A DNA stretch of 64,000 bases from Chionis minor (lineage: Eukaryota; Chordata; Aves; Charadriiformes; Chionididae), in assembly GCA_013398295.1 (NCBI GenBank), contig VZSF01012080.1:682001-746000 (forward strand). Reading direction: 5' to 3'. Of the stretch, positions 36,867 to 49,538 are shown piece after piece. The notes beneath the pieces were generated by a model. The model had not been told where the DNA came from. It ran no database searches and saw only the letters and a program-made list of their open reading frames with translations. The stretch's first letter is position 1, and each line of letters begins with the position of its first letter. A program made the position numbers and the translations under genes.

Positions 36867-38018
36867 AAGTACCCAGTGTAGAATTTTGTAATAAAAAGGT
36901 GCATATAACTGTGATTCTTGTGACTCGGTTCATAAACTTCCGTGTTTTCTCACTGTGGATGGGATCTGTGACAAAGTCCTGTTTTTCTCAAGGCTGATGA
37001 CAAAATGTAGGTGGAGTTATTTCTAATTGAGTCTTGCTCCAGTTAGAGCTTTTAAGACTAACTTCATGAATTTTCAGACATGAGGTTAGTCTAAATTCAG
37101 AATAGTTTGAAATGCAGGCAAGCTTCAGTTTCAAATCAAGAAGCAGTCAGTACTAATAACGTCCAAGCAGAGGCAGACCACCTTGCAGAATAACGTATTC
37201 AGTCAAATCAAACAAAGAAACAACTTTATAAAATTGTGCCCTGTCATGTAGTGGTCATATTTTATGTTTTGTGTGACCTTACTGTGATACCTTTTAATTT
37301 ATCATAGTGTGAGGGTGCCTCTTTTCAAAAAGCTACACCACTTCACTAATTCAGTAGTCATTTTCTTGATAGCAGTGCATCTGTAACAACAGAAGAACAC
37401 GGGCTTCTGGTTTTGGCCTACTGTAAGATTTATTGTACCTCTAGGTAGAGAGTTATCTTTCCTCTGAATAGATCGATATCTAACTTTCAGGTCAATAAAT
37501 CCTGATTGAATCTCAACAGAAGTCAGTAGGCACCTATTATATCACCTAATAGACAAAGGTTTTGTGGGTGTTGGGTCTAAGAAAAAAAATAACATTTGTG
37601 AACGCACATGTCAGAAGTTTTATTATAGGATTTCTTTAAATTTTGTCTATATGACATCATCTTTTCTGTGTGCATCAGACAGTTATGAAAACTATGATAT
37701 ACTTAATACTACCATAGGCACATTTTCACCATTCAAAAATATCTATTTGATCTACTCTGGTTCCTTAGTCAGTATTCTATTTATCCAGAGTGCACTTAAG
37801 CATTTTTTTTCCTATGCAGAATTTGACTAACACTTTTCATTGTGAGAATAGATGGGGATTTCATTGCAAATACTAAGCATACAATGCATTTGTAGTTTTT
37901 TTGTTGGCTAAAACTTTTTTCCCAGAAAAATTTACAATCATATTTTGTTTCTAGGATTTTTCATTCAAAGACATGTAAGGAAACCAATTAATTATATTTG
38001 TAAGGTAGTTGTTGTAAC

Positions 38019-38035
38019 ATATATATATATATATA
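38019..38035. repeat. (AT)n microsatellite
   Basis: An alternating AT run of about 17 bases continues into ACACATACATATG. Confidence 0.9.
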
Positions 38036-38226
38036 CACATACATATGTTTACACTCTGATGTACTAAACCTAGCACTAAAACAACTTTGAAAATGAAGAA
38101 TTTTTGCTCGTGATATTTTGCTGATTGTTGAATTTAATGATTTTGCTTTGAACAGACATCAGCTTGCACAATCACTATCAAAACACATCAAGCACAAATA
38201 GTTTAATCATAATGCAAGTGCCTAGG

Positions 38227-38312
38227 TGTCGTGGTCGGTATAGTGCTATGTTTTGGTTTTGGGATGGGCTGCTAGTAGGAAGGTTAACTCTATCCCAACT
38301 GCAACCATGACA
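38227..38312 (-). mobile_element. Miniature LTR-derived element (86 bp)
   Basis: The element is bounded by near-perfect inverted ends, TGTCGTGGT (38227-38235) and ACCATGACA (38304-38312). It is flanked by CTAGG and ATAGG, a possible 5-bp target-site duplication with one mismatch. The block GTTAACTCTATCCCA (38283-38297) resembles ATTAACTCTGTCCA at the high-coordinate end of the ERVL-type LTR at 45217-45786, and TGTCGTGGT resembles that LTR's low-coordinate end. This suggests a strongly internally deleted, partly rearranged LTR. A MITE-like element is an alternative. Confidence 0.55.
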
Positions 38313-41000
38313 ATAGGATACCTGAAAAAAGTGTTTCACATTTCCATATTGACAGCACTCTTGTATTTCCTTTGCGCTCTACAAATAAGCATACTTAACT
38401 ACTGAGTAAGGTTGCACTCTAACTTCTAGTAATTACTTACAAATTATGCTATACTGCTAAAAGGTTCTTAATGTGTTATGCATGGATCAATGACGCATTG
38501 TGGTGAGGTGGAATGCTTATGGCTATGTAATGAGTAAGTATCACAGGGAGAAAAGCACACAACCACCATGTAAATATTTGGTGTGTTGGCTAAGCAAGCT
38601 TTCTGACTAATAGATAATTGGAATTATATGTCTGGATCCTAGCTGCCAGTTATAATTAAATTAGTCAGGAAATTTTGTCCAAATGTGGAATCTTTCCAAG
38701 AATGTAGGTTGCATTCAGTTTTTTAATTAACCGGACACCATTTTGACCCTATTTGAAAGTTTTTCTGTGATGCCTATAATCATTGTCTCTCTTATAAAGA
38801 TTATCTGCTTTGAAAATGAACCACAATATTATTTGTCATAATGGATAATTGTATTAATTATCTCCAATTATTTGGAGATACATTATCATGAATTTATTAA
38901 AGACAAAAAGTTTAATTTGCATGGAAGTCTAATTTAAGAATAGTAGATGAGCTATTTGAAGTCAAGTCTGTGGCTTTGTCTTTATTTTTGTTTCCATTAT
39001 GAAGGAAATAATAAGGAGGATTGGATTATGAGTGAAATATTAGCAGCGTAAACCTTCAGCTGTCTGCTATTTATTCATTTTCATTCAAACTATAGATTAA
39101 ATACACTTTATGTAGGCCAGAAGGTAAGTGTCACTACAAGATGCAGGCAGTGTTTGATACTGGCAGTCAATACTGTTTCTATTTTAGGAGATGGGTATTT
39201 CCAAGCTTGTGAATATAAGTAGTTAGTTTTCAGATAGTTTTAAGCTCTCTCTTGTCAAATGGGATTTCCTTTGAGAAGATTTCTGTATTTAATTCCCATC
39301 TGTTATGTTCAGGTGTTACTGAATGCGTCCCCTTTTTACTTAATTGTTTTGTTCATCCCATGTAATAAGGTTGTTGCATCTCGCCAAGGATTAAATGCAC
39401 CTATTAAAAGTTTATATCTGAAGAAATCACACTTAATGCATAATTTCCTCCCTTACAGTATTGTTTGCCCTTGCCTTATCTTCACACTGATATCATTTGC
39501 TTGGTCCTTCTGCTTGCCTGCCTGACAAATAATCTGTTATGGAGAAGTCCTCAATAGCTAAACAGCATTAAGTTATCTGTTAGTCATGTACATCTGTATC
39601 TAGGTATGTTTCATAGCTATAGTCAACTTTAATACTTCAGTACTTCATTATACAACCAGCAGTTGCTTGTTGCTAGCTTTGAGCAAACAGTTATCTTTTT
39701 TCCTCCTCCATAATTTGGGCACAGATTCTTCTTTGTTTTTTAAACACTCTTTTAAATGAATTGTCAAAAAAGCAAAATAAATTTTGACCACAGCAATAGC
39801 ATCATGTAGGCTTGCCTTATGCTCTTTTACCCAAGGCACATGCCTACTGGATTAACAGGATCACATCAGAGTTTGACCACTGTATTGTTCAAGTCAGAGA
39901 ATCTAATGATTTAGCCCTGTCATATGCTTCTCCAGAACTATAGAAATGCCCCTAATTCACATTCCATTCCAAGTAAATCACATGAGTCAGTGCAAGCCCA
40001 CTGAAGTGTCCTCTGTTATAAGTTGAATTATTTCATCATGCACACTTATGCGGAGAACTAATATATAGTGGCATGTTGCTACTAGACACAAGAATATTTT
40101 TATTCATCAAAGTCTGTTTTTAAGACTCCCTTCTACTCCTCCATATCTCATCTCGAACAGTTTCGTGTAGGGAAAAAAAAATCTTCCATAATGGAGAAGC
40201 AATTTTAGGAGAGGTCAAAACCACTCAGATAGGGGGTTTGCTTGAAAGAATGTTTAATTCAATTTTGCCATCTGAAAATTCATAGGAACTTATGTGTCAT
40301 TTATACTTCACATGTACATACGTATACATATACATTCATATACAAAAGAAACAACTTGCACATTTTCAGGACATAACATATTCATAATTTCTGAAAATGG
40401 AGGAATTAGCCGCTTTGTGAACTCTTTTCAGAATCTGCACATAAAAATTTGGCAGAATTTTCCTGGTTTTCACCCTGAAATGTTGACTCTTCTAGAAATA
40501 GGATTAGATTAATGGAGAACTATAATTATTGTCCTGTCCCAAAACTAGGAAGGGTGATAGATTCTTCCTGAATAAAGGCACAGAATGTAAATGTGTGTCA
40601 GTTTTCTGAAAGCCCAAACAGAATGAAATTTGTAACATGAGGCTGTCAGATTTTGACAAAACAAAACAAAACAAAACGAAACGAAACAAAACAACCCATA
40701 AAATAGAGAAACTGAGAAAGAATTTAGCCAGTAAAAAAATAGAAATAGCAATGATGCCTTTCATTTCATTTCAACATGCCTGTGTTTTTCTGGAAAATGA
40801 GTCATGATAAAGAAGCCTGATTTCTTTGGTTTATGAAATGACAAGTTGTATTGAAAAAGATAACTGCCATGTCACATGTCATTCTAGTTAAATACATAGC
40901 AATAAGTAGTAGCAACAAAGCACATTAAATGACTATGAATTGGCTACCTGGGAGGTAGCAAAAAGTTGTCATCAAGATAGAATCATCATGAAAGGAAGGA
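38313..41000. other. Intron sequence with a short hairpin and simple repeats
   Basis: A short perfect inverted repeat (TATCTCCAA / TTGGAGATA with a TTAT loop, 38859-38880) and an (AAAAC)n tract at 40656-40693 are seen. The rest is AT-rich sequence with no recognised gene. Confidence 0.5.
40656..40693 (+). repeat. (AAAAC)n microsatellite
   Basis: About seven pentamer units read AAAAC with AAACG variants near the end. Confidence 0.92.
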
Positions 41001-41009
41001 GATTCCCTC

Positions 41010-41700
41010 GGGGTTCTACAGGCATCAGTGTAAGACCAACTCTATTCACCTTTCTGTGTGTGTTAAAAGTAAACATAGGACTACTGCTGATAAATTTTTT
41101 GGATGACACAAAAACGGCAGAATGATGAATGAAGATGAGAACAGCATATTCTGTCAAAATAACCCAGATTGTTCAATAACCTGTGCCACTTTAATGCAAT
41201 AAATGCAAAGTCCTACTTTGCATTTATAACTGCGGAGGGTAAGTGTATCCAAGGGAATCGTAACTATGTAAACTAAGAGTAAAGCAGCTCAAAATGATTT
41301 CCCAAAGCAGTAATGAGCCAAAGAAAGTTCGGTACAACCCTTAAATAGATTCTTTATCTATTGTAGAAGATTAGGAAAGTTAAATTTACATCAGAGGTTG
41401 GTACTGGGGGTAGCATTGTTGAAATATTAATATTAATTACATTTGTTGGTGTTTTTAAAAAATTTTGGAAAAGTGAAAAGAGCGAATAACATTATAAGTT
41501 ATGAGTGGAAGAAAAGGCTTTATAGTGAAGTTTTTTGCTATTTAGTTTATCAGGAAGGTTAGCTTCATCAGATTATAGCAGTACCTTTAAAAGGAGAAAT
41601 ACAGGGAACTAAATGTCTGAAAGAGGGTCACAAGAGTCAATGGTTTGAAATTGAAAGTGTACACTACCAAATAAAGAGCAGACCTTTGACTTTATGATTA
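41010..41700 (+). mobile_element. Old CR1-type LINE fragment, + orientation (reverse transcriptase region)
   Basis: Sense landmarks follow the CR1 polymerase order: GGGTTCTACAGGCATCAGTG (41011), CTGATAAATTTTTTGGATGACAC (41086, the region after the catalytic palm), CCACTTTAATGCAATAAATG (41187) with AAAGTCCTACTTTGC, then CACAAGAGTCAATGGTTTGA (41629) with AATTGAAAGTG. Stops and indels are frequent. It is an old copy. The middle (about 41260-41600) aligns poorly and may carry deletions or insertions. Confidence 0.65.
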
Positions 41701-44700
41701 ATGACTAGAGTATTCAGTCAAGGAAATAGGTAATATTTTCTACCTCTTTGATCACTTCAGTTCAAAATTACTTGCTTTCAGGAAGATGTGCTTTAGCCAA
41801 AAATCAAACTGCTAGGTTCAGTATAGTGAGAGTTCACTTAATGGACTGAGTCCTATGGGAGCTCTGGTGGTCCCATCTGGCTTTGAACATTGAATCCATT
41901 AGGTAAAGAATTCACTATTAAACTTGAATATCTTAGTTTTTTTGAAGGAATGTATTTTGACTGTGTATGTATAAGGTTGCGTAAACTACACTAAAAATCT
42001 AAGCTATACTTTGATTTCTTTCCAAGGTGCGGATTGTTGCTTAAAAAGAGTCTACATTTTGAAGTAGTCAATGGTTACTAACACTGTACCTAATTAGATG
42101 TTAAATAATGTAATGTGTTTGGAAAAAAATACCGGTTTTTTAAATAGAAAAAGAATTAGCCAGGTTTCTGGCTTCCAGTGACTCTGCTGCCCAACTCTGA
42201 GGCTACCAAGTGGTGGCTGCTTCCCACTGACTTCTTTTAGAGAATCTGAAAGTATATTTAGAAGCTGAAGACCACTTGTTCTCTTATAGTCCAGCTCATG
42301 CCTGTTTTGTGTAGATGGTTATGTAAGCTGGTTTCCTTTGACTAGGGAATATTTGAAGAACTGATGCTGTGTGTCTTGCTGGACCCAGCTTAATCTAATG
42401 ACTCTCTATTTTACTTTTTTGTTACTATGACAGAAGCATGTCTTTCTGTTTCGTTTCCACTGACTTTCTCTTAAAATATATTTCCATCCTGTCTGTATTA
42501 CGATCTAACAACTATTTTACTCACCACGATTAACTCTTCTTCGCTACTTTTAAACACAGAAAAGAGTATTTATACACAGTACTTCAAGGTGCAGCCATAC
42601 AGCCTTCCAGATACCACTGGAGTTGTGCATATAAACTCAGCTTTACGGTCCCACCTGCACAGAGGTCCTCAGACAATAGAACCATGTCAACACAGCTCAA
42701 AAGAACAAATGAGAAGACACCTTTGCAGCCGTGTAAAGCTATACTGGACTTAGGTTTGTTAAAAGAGTTTGGGTTGTGATTAGATAATGAGACCTGCACC
42801 AAAAATGTCAGTTTTGTTTAAATGCTTGATTTTCTGAAAAGTTTGATGCAGATGTCTGGACCAAAATGAGAAGTTGTTGTTTATAGGGATGACAACAATC
42901 ACAGTGGAATAAAACAACAATCCACTACCACTACATCCAGAAAATATCTCTTCCATAGCATAGTGATTTGGAAATAGCAGCAATCTGAAGACAATGGGAC
43001 AAGTACAACACTTCAGTAGAAAAACATCCCTGATAATAGTGTTCAGCTGATTAAATGAGACTACAAGAGGCTGAGAAAAATGTGGTTTAAAAAACTGTGA
43101 ACCACACTAACTGAATTAGAGTTGGCAAACCTGTCATCCATATATGTATGCTTTAGCTATTGGCAAGAGAAAAAATGACAGCTTCCTGGTCAAATAGGGT
43201 GGCTGCTAGCCATGGTATTTCTATAACATACTCCTTTGATTTGCAGCAATTGCATATGGCAGATTAGAGTTTCTTTCTTTCTGCCTGCTTTCTGGGAGGC
43301 AGCATGGCAGCAAATTCTTAATTTAATTAATTTGAATATGCTTTACATTACGAAGACAGTGGAAGTTGCTATGATTACATTTGACATCCATGCAATTGCC
43401 ACATAAATTGGTGTATTTTCCACTCATTCAGTGAAGCTTTCTTCAAATTCTGTAATTCAGGAGGCTTCAGCACAAGGCTTTTTCATTTTGTACACTCAGA
43501 CTGTTACTCATCAAGATTTTTGAGAAGGCTTTATTTACTGATTGGGAATTGAATAAATAATTTTTTTCTTGGTGGTATCCATTGTAATATAATCAATCAA
43601 CTCTTCTTTTAATACCAAATGAATGTCCCTGTAAAGGAAAAAAATGTATAATACTAGTTATGTAAAGCAGATCTGCCTCAAAGGCCTAGAATAAAAACCA
43701 TCTATGCTATAGAAGCATTCAGAATGTGGAATATGACCAAAATGTCTGTATTGCATATTTTGTTTACAGTTATAGTTTGAACTAAATCACAAATCCAAGT
43801 CAAAAACTATTATGAGTTCTAAATTTGAGGTTTATTTTAAGATTTAAGAAAAGTTTAAGTTTTAAGAAGAAAGAAATGCATCTGCTGACTTGTACTTGCT
43901 CAGTGTTTGTCTTAAAATGCAAAACCCACAAAAACCGTACTTCTGTCTCTTAAAAGGGATGTATCTAATTCTTTCAAGGTAGAATAATATCAGAATTTGA
44001 AATGCATTTCAATATGTACAATGTATTCAGAATATTGTTGCAATAAATTAAGATAACTACATATCCAAAAGCAAAGCGGTGATAAAAATAGAGCTCTTAG
44101 TCACAAAGTAAAAATAATATTAACAAAATTGCCACCTGCAACAGTTTATTTCTCTCAGTAATTAGTAAAATCACACATTTAATTAGTTATTAAATAAATA
44201 TTTAAAATTATATTTGAACTGTTTATTGTTTGTGCTCATGACAAGACAGCTATATAAGAAACTAGAATATGGGGGATTTAGTATGGCCTACTGCCTCTTC
44301 AGAAAATCTCTAGTGACCAGACTCATGATCCAGAAACAGAATGGAAATTTTCCAAACAAAAAAAATTAACTTGCCCATGACAAACTTGCTTGTCATTAAA
44401 GTGGATTTGTTTTGGTTTGTTTTGTTTTTTCCCACCAGATAAAAAATCTTTGTGCTCCAAATGTTAAAATGAATTCTGGGAAGGTTCCATTCACATGTCA
44501 TGCTGGACTAGGCTGTAAGAGAAAGCTGACTAAAATTCTGTAGTCATTACTGAATCTAAAATAAGTTGGATTTGCATAAATAATAAGATAAATTTCTTCA
44601 AGTGTACCAGACTGTAAGTAGTTAAATACTTTGGTAAATACATAGTTAGGCACTTGACTGTATCAGACATTTTCTTAATATTTCTCTGCACTCAAAGTAA

Positions 44701-45216
44701 AGTCTTGATTTTTACAATCTCATTTACAGTTGAGCCTTCTGTTGTAGCTCATTTTACATGCAAGTAAAATGGTTCTTCACAAAATGCTAAAAAAGACAAC
44801 ATAACACATTGTCAGATGCTGCAGAGCATAGGAGTGTCTTAAAGAAAACTTGGGGAAAAAAAAGGAATTGACTGCATTTCAGTATCAGGAATTAATTTGG
44901 AGAGCCTGAGTGGAGAAGGAAGTAAAACTTGCCAAAAATAAACTCATTTTCAGGGCTTTCTCAAATCCAGAGGCATTGGGTAAAAGGAAAGAAGCTATCC
45001 ACAGTTGTAGACATCTCAATCTTTTTCCAGAGCTTGACATCTCAATGTTCATCTCAATCAATTTTATATGATGTTTTGACAATAAATGCAGGACCATCAT
45101 GAAGAAATTTCCTGATTGCAAGAAATTGTGAGGAATTATCAGTACAGAGGAAGAAGCTTATGTCTTTGAGGGCAAGAGCAAGAAGAACATAATTAAATTT
45201 AATAGTATTATATGGT
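41701..45216. other. Intron sequence with nothing recognised
   Basis: This is AT-rich sequence with no gene or classified repeat recognised by reading. Confidence 0.5.
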
Positions 45217-45786
45217 TGTCATGGTGTAAACCCAGATGGCAACTAAGCACCACACAGCCACTCGCTCACTCCCCCCTGTGGGATAGGAGAGAGAATCAGA
45301 AGACTAAAAGTGAGAAAAATTGATGAGATAAAGACAGATTAATAAGTAAAGCAAAACCCACACATGCAAGCAAAGCAAAATAAGGAATTTATTCAGCACT
45401 TCCCATCAGCAGACCGGTGCTCAGCCATCTCCAGGAAAGCAGGGCTCTATCATGCATAATGGTTACTTGGGAAGACAAACGCCGTAACTCCAAATATCTC
45501 TACTTCCTTCTTCTTCCCTCAGCTTTATATGCTGAGCATGACATCATACAGTAGGGAATATCCCTTTTGTTAGTTGGGGTCAGCAGTCCCATCTGTGTCC
45601 CCTCCCGATTTCTTGTGCACTCAGCCTGCTCACTGGTGAGGTGGTATGAGAAGCAGAAAAGGTCTTGATTCTGTGTAAGCACTACTCAGCAGTAGCTAAG
45701 ACATCCCTGTGTTATCAACACAAATCAAAAACATAGCCCCATAGTACCTACTATGAAGAAAATTAACTCTGTCCATTCAAGACCCA
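45217..45786 (-). mobile_element. Solo LTR of an avian ERVL-type endogenous retrovirus, minus orientation
   Basis: A block of about 570 bp starts TGTCATGGTGTAAACCC and closes near ACTCTGTCC-ATTCAAGACCCA. It carries the landmark wording of a common bird ERVL LTR (CCACTCGCTCACTCCCCCC at 45260, CATCTCCAGGAAAGCAGGGC at 45427). Antisense, a TATA-like CATATAAAGCT lies at 45521-45531 and an AATAAA at 45388-45393, about 130 bp downstream, which sets the transcription direction as minus. No internal viral coding sequence is attached, so it is a recombination-derived solo LTR. A clear 5-bp target duplication was not seen, so the ends are approximate. It sits close to two old CR1 pieces. Confidence 0.88.
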
Positions 45787-45829
45787 TAAAATAATAAAGA
45801 CCATGTTGCAGGACTAATTATAAGACTTA

Positions 45830-45946
45830 CCGGGACAACGCTCTTATTCATATTGTATAGTTTTAGTCAGTCCTGTGAAGAGCAGGAAGTTGAACTCTAT
45901 GATCCTTATGGGTCCGTTACAACTCAAGCTATTCTGTCATTCTACA
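45830..45946 (+). mobile_element. Old CR1 LINE 3' end, + orientation
   Basis: The sequence GAACTCTATGATCCTTATGG followed by GTCCGTTACAACTCAAGC is the CR1 3' terminal region. It closes with two octamers, ATTCTGTC and ATTCTACA. The 5' limit is uncertain because the upstream part is diverged. Confidence 0.82.
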
Positions 45947-45954
45947 GTAATGCT

Positions 45955-46190
45955 GGTCTCATTAATTTGGAAGAGTCATTGAAGGAGAATGTCCTGAATA
46001 TATTAGTCAATTACAGATGAATCACCAGTGTGATATAATCTGCAAAAAAAAACCCCAAACCAAACTTGTAATTAGAAAAGGTGGTGATAAAATCTCATCT
46101 GGAATGTAAGTAGGTTTCTGGTCATCCATGGTCAAGAAAGATAAATTCAAATTGGAAAATGTGCTTTCCAAGACTGTAGAAATTGTCAGA
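45955..46190 (+). mobile_element. Old CR1 LINE fragment, + orientation (reverse transcriptase part)
   Basis: It follows directly after the previous CR1 tail. Sense landmarks are GAATCACCAGTGTGATATAA (46019) and AAAATCTCATCTGGAATGTA (46090), then AAGATAAATTCAAATTGGAA. These belong to the part of ORF2 upstream of its end, so this is a separate insertion, not a continuation of the previous element. Confidence 0.7.
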
Positions 46191-48339
46191 GAAAAAAAAA
46201 ATCACGTGATTTACACTTGACTAAAGTTAGGAAGTTACAAGAAAAAGTGTGTTCTGAGAGAGTCTTCCTTGTGGGAAAATGCATCACACACAGTTTTAAG
46301 CTGAAAATAGTTATGACTAAACTTGGCAGGTCAGAGGTCCAGAGCTATGTCCTTCTCAACTCCATTCCAATAGATCTAAACCTCCGTATGTTGTACATGA
46401 TTTTTGACAAAGCTGTCAAACTTCTACAAAAATTCTTCATTTAATACCTGTAACAGAGTGGGGTGTCTCTATAATGATGTCTACATCTTGCATTTTTTTT
46501 CTTGCTTTCCTTTCTTAGTAAAGATGAATAGAGTGGAAATATAGCTGAAAAATAGTCAGTTAACAGGGTCGCAGTGTTGCCTAAAAAATAGGAGGTGAAA
46601 TTAAGGTTGTGTTTCAGTTTAAAAAGCCTGTGACAGTTTTCTTTTTTAGTTTCTTTCCTCGCCATTTTAGAAAGGGAGATGTCTTCCTTAATATGCACTT
46701 CCTTTCTTCTTGTGGGATGTAGAAGAGCCCATGCCTCGTATACTGAAGATGCTCAGGGACAATTCCTGCTTGAAAAGGAACTAATGGAGCATTTCATATT
46801 ATCTTATTGGAAAATATAATCAGGAAAGTTCTCCTTACACCTTTTGGACTCATTGGAGAAATTTGAAATTATGTATGACTTTAGTGCTATACCACCAGAA
46901 CAATTGGTGGAGCTGCTAGTGACAAGCATAGAATATTAGAGACCGCACAGTAGTTACATACCTCATACTGATGATATAATTTTATGATGTATGTATGTAT
47001 TTGCAACCAACAAAAGTGAGAGAACTAAATGTTCCCTTATCTCCTGTCTTTCAGCACCATTTTTTTTATTCTAAACTCTGGAACAAGTTTTTGTAGTTAA
47101 AAACTTGACCATTTTCATTTATGCAGTTTTCAGAAAAGAGGAATCTGATGCAAGTGGGAGAGATCAGTCATCCACAAATCCTTCTTAACTGTCTACAAGC
47201 ATTGATTCAGTACCATAACCCTTGAAGCAAAAAGGAAGAGGAAAATAATTGTAATTCAGAGGAAATTCTGTTTGTTTAAATTAGTTTAAAAATATGACTA
47301 GTGTAATGATGAGGATTGCACAGAAGACAGATGTTCCACTATGAAAAATTCAGTCTTTTTCAAACTGAAATGGAATTAAAAAAAAAAAAATCCCATACGC
47401 CCTCCATGCATATACATGAACATTAAATGTTCCTGTAAATTTGGTTTCAGTGTGAAAAATTGAAGCAATTTATTTGAAAAATGTCAAAGGAGGACATTTT
47501 TAATTTTAATACTTTTCTGTCTTCCTATTTTTAGCAAAATGAAATTTCATAAGAGTAGTACTAGATTTTGTCAACTGTATTGATTCTGATGAAACAGCTT
47601 ATTTAAGTTATATCAGTTCCTGTTATCCAAATTTCTCCATGTCTTCTGTTAGAGTATGTATAAATTGTGGTTAATTTCAGTATATCATGGTGAAATTTGT
47701 GAAAAAAGATCTGTTTCTAACTGTGTCATTTAAAGGAAAAAACCACTGATGAACTAGAACAGACTGGTATACTATTTTTAGCCAGCTTGTCTAGAATCTA
47801 CGCTTCTGATGAAAAGGAACTCACAGTGCAAAACTGTGTTAAAATCATTCTGAATCTTCATGGATACTTTAAAATATTATTCTTTGGGAATAATTCTACT
47901 AGTTATGTGTAATTTGTTTTCAGAATAGAATGGAAACAATGGCATAAGCTACATGAAAATTTTCATTCTGTATGTAATAATGGCAAAATGGTTTTACTGC
48001 AGAAATGCAAAGAAAGTGATTTTCAAGTACAAGAAAAGTAGTGTTCTGGAAATTACTTTTTTGCACCATCTGAGACTGTGGGAATCTAAACCCTTGAAAA
48101 TCATGTGGTACAACAGGTTGTCTAGAAAAGCAAGGGTCATCTTAAGTTGTTTTGTGTTAATGGCTATTATATGTTTAAAGTTTACCCAGAAGCAACATCC
48201 GATCATGCTATGGTGTATTTTCTTACTAGGTATAACAGCCACTCAGTTTAAGAGTCCAAAACCAAGTTATGCTAAAAACATAGGGGTTTGAAAATTTAAT
48301 GTTAATAGATTTAGCATTTCAGTATTTCTTTATTTGTTT
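46191..48339. other. Intron sequence with nothing recognised
   Basis: This is AT-rich sequence. A 112-codon open frame at 47953-48291 has no recognisable domain and no supporting splice sites. Confidence 0.5.
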
Positions 48340-48680
48340 CTGTGTACCTTGCTCCAGTCTATAAATGTCTTTTATGTACTGGTGGGCCCAAAACTGACTT
48401 GGCCCTCCAGATGTTGCCTCACCAGTAGTGACCAGAGGAGAAGGATCCCCTCCTTCTGCTGGCAACGCTTTTCAAATTTCAGACTGGGATGCTGTTGGCC
48501 TTATTTGCTGCAAGGGCACATTGCTGGCTTATTTCCAATGTGAGGACCCCCTGGGTCTTTTCCTGTAAGCCTGCTCCACAGGTAGTATGTCCACAGAATG
48601 TACCGGTTCCCTGTCACAAGACTTGACAATTCCCTTTATGGAACTCCAAGAGGTTTCTGTCAGCCCATGATCAAAGAAAT
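48340..48680 (-). mobile_element. CR1 LINE fragment, minus orientation (reverse transcriptase region)
   Basis: Read on +, the antisense CR1 landmarks occur in order: TTGCTCCAGTCTATAAATGT (48349), CTCCAGATGTTGCCTCACCA (48405), CTGGGATGCTGTTGGCCTTA (48484), AAGGGCACATTGCTGGCTTA (48512), CCCCCTGGGTCTTTTCCTGT (48547) and GAGGTTTCTGTCAGCCCATG (48650). It is moderately diverged, with no open frame. It lacks the CR1 3' tail, so both ends are truncated. Confidence 0.9.
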
Positions 48681-49503
48681 TAGCACGGGCTAATTTAGAG
48701 GCATCATCAGAAGTGAAAAATATCCCAAAACTGAAACTAAGCCCCCAGGGTCAACTGTTCCTACTTTGTTGTGATCTTTGCTTCTGCATGTGTAATTGAC
48801 TAATGTTCAAAGGAATTCCGATGGTGAAGGATAAAAATAGATAAATCTTTAGGATCAGTGCGTTTTAATTTTCTCCCTACACTGTAGTAAAAACAATGGC
48901 TTATCTTTCACTTTACAGGCAAGCATTACGTAAATCAAACTTAAGAACCTGAATGTATGTGATTGATGTATCAAATAAGAAAGTACAGTTTTCTGAGATT
49001 TGTCAAATAATAAAATTTGGCTTTTGGGTAATTTTAAGAGGTATATCATGTTTTAATTTGTATGTCATGTTTTAATTCAAAAATTAACTTTTCTTTAAAA
49101 GGAATTTGAATCTTCTTCAGTGGGGTAAGAGTTCCCATTCGTTAGTGTATCTATTAAATAGCTATTTAAACACTTATAACAGATGAGAAAATACTGGAGT
49201 TTTGGCAATGTACCTTTCAGCTAGAAATGTTGTATAAATTGGATTTATTATTTATTAATATAATAGTTGGTTTAATGTATATGATTTTAAGTCCTTCATA
49301 TCCTCAAGCTAGTTGCTTGTTTAGCAGCAACTGACATTGGGTTTTTTATATATATATAGTTATATGTATCTATATAAAAACCACAAAGAACTAATTGATT
49401 GTAGAGAAGCTTTTCATTTCCAGAAAATCCACCACGCCCCACCTTTCCTGAAAAGGAAGGTTATGCCCAGCCTTTTCTATTGCTAGAACAATCTAATCCT
49501 GAC
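48681..49503. other. Intron sequence immediately upstream of the exon
   Basis: This AT-rich stretch contains a short (TA)n run near 49345-49360. The last part before the exon becomes pyrimidine-rich, as expected for a splice acceptor region. Confidence 0.6.
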
Positions 49504-49538
49504 CTTTCTTTTGTCTGTTTGTTTTCTTTCCATCACAG

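Larger units (their letters stand above)
29401..38226. other. Intron sequence, mostly unrecognised
   Basis: This is a long AT-rich stretch. Noted only: a GC-richer patch at 32690-32960 that I cannot classify, a GGTTTTTT simple repeat at 36828-36866, an (AT)n run at 38019-38035, and two short similar segments sharing GTAAATCARCATAG at 34926 and 35899. No exon is recognised. Confidence 0.5.
1..49538 (+). other. CDH18: CDH18 intron upstream of the 168-bp exon (start lies outside the window)
   Basis: This is non-coding sequence before the first recognised cadherin exon. It ends in a good splice acceptor: a pyrimidine-rich run from about 49504 leads to CACAG at 49534-49538. The next upstream exon of type II cadherins (usually about 120 bp, encoding mid-EC2) was not found by reading, so this intron is probably at least 49.5 kb. 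Large introns are normal for CDH18 in other vertebrates. The stretch holds the repeats listed separately. Between them I see only AT-rich unique sequence with short homopolymer runs. Its identity as intron is inferred from the exon frame and splice phase. Confidence 0.8.

Noticed and set aside
38859..38880. 9-bp-arm inverted repeat with a 4-nt loop
   Set aside because: It is short enough to occur by chance in AT-rich sequence. It is mentioned only within the surrounding intron entry.
47953..48291. + strand open frame of 112 codons
   Set aside because: It has no recognisable domain. It lies in AT-rich intron just before an antisense CR1 piece. It is consistent with chance.
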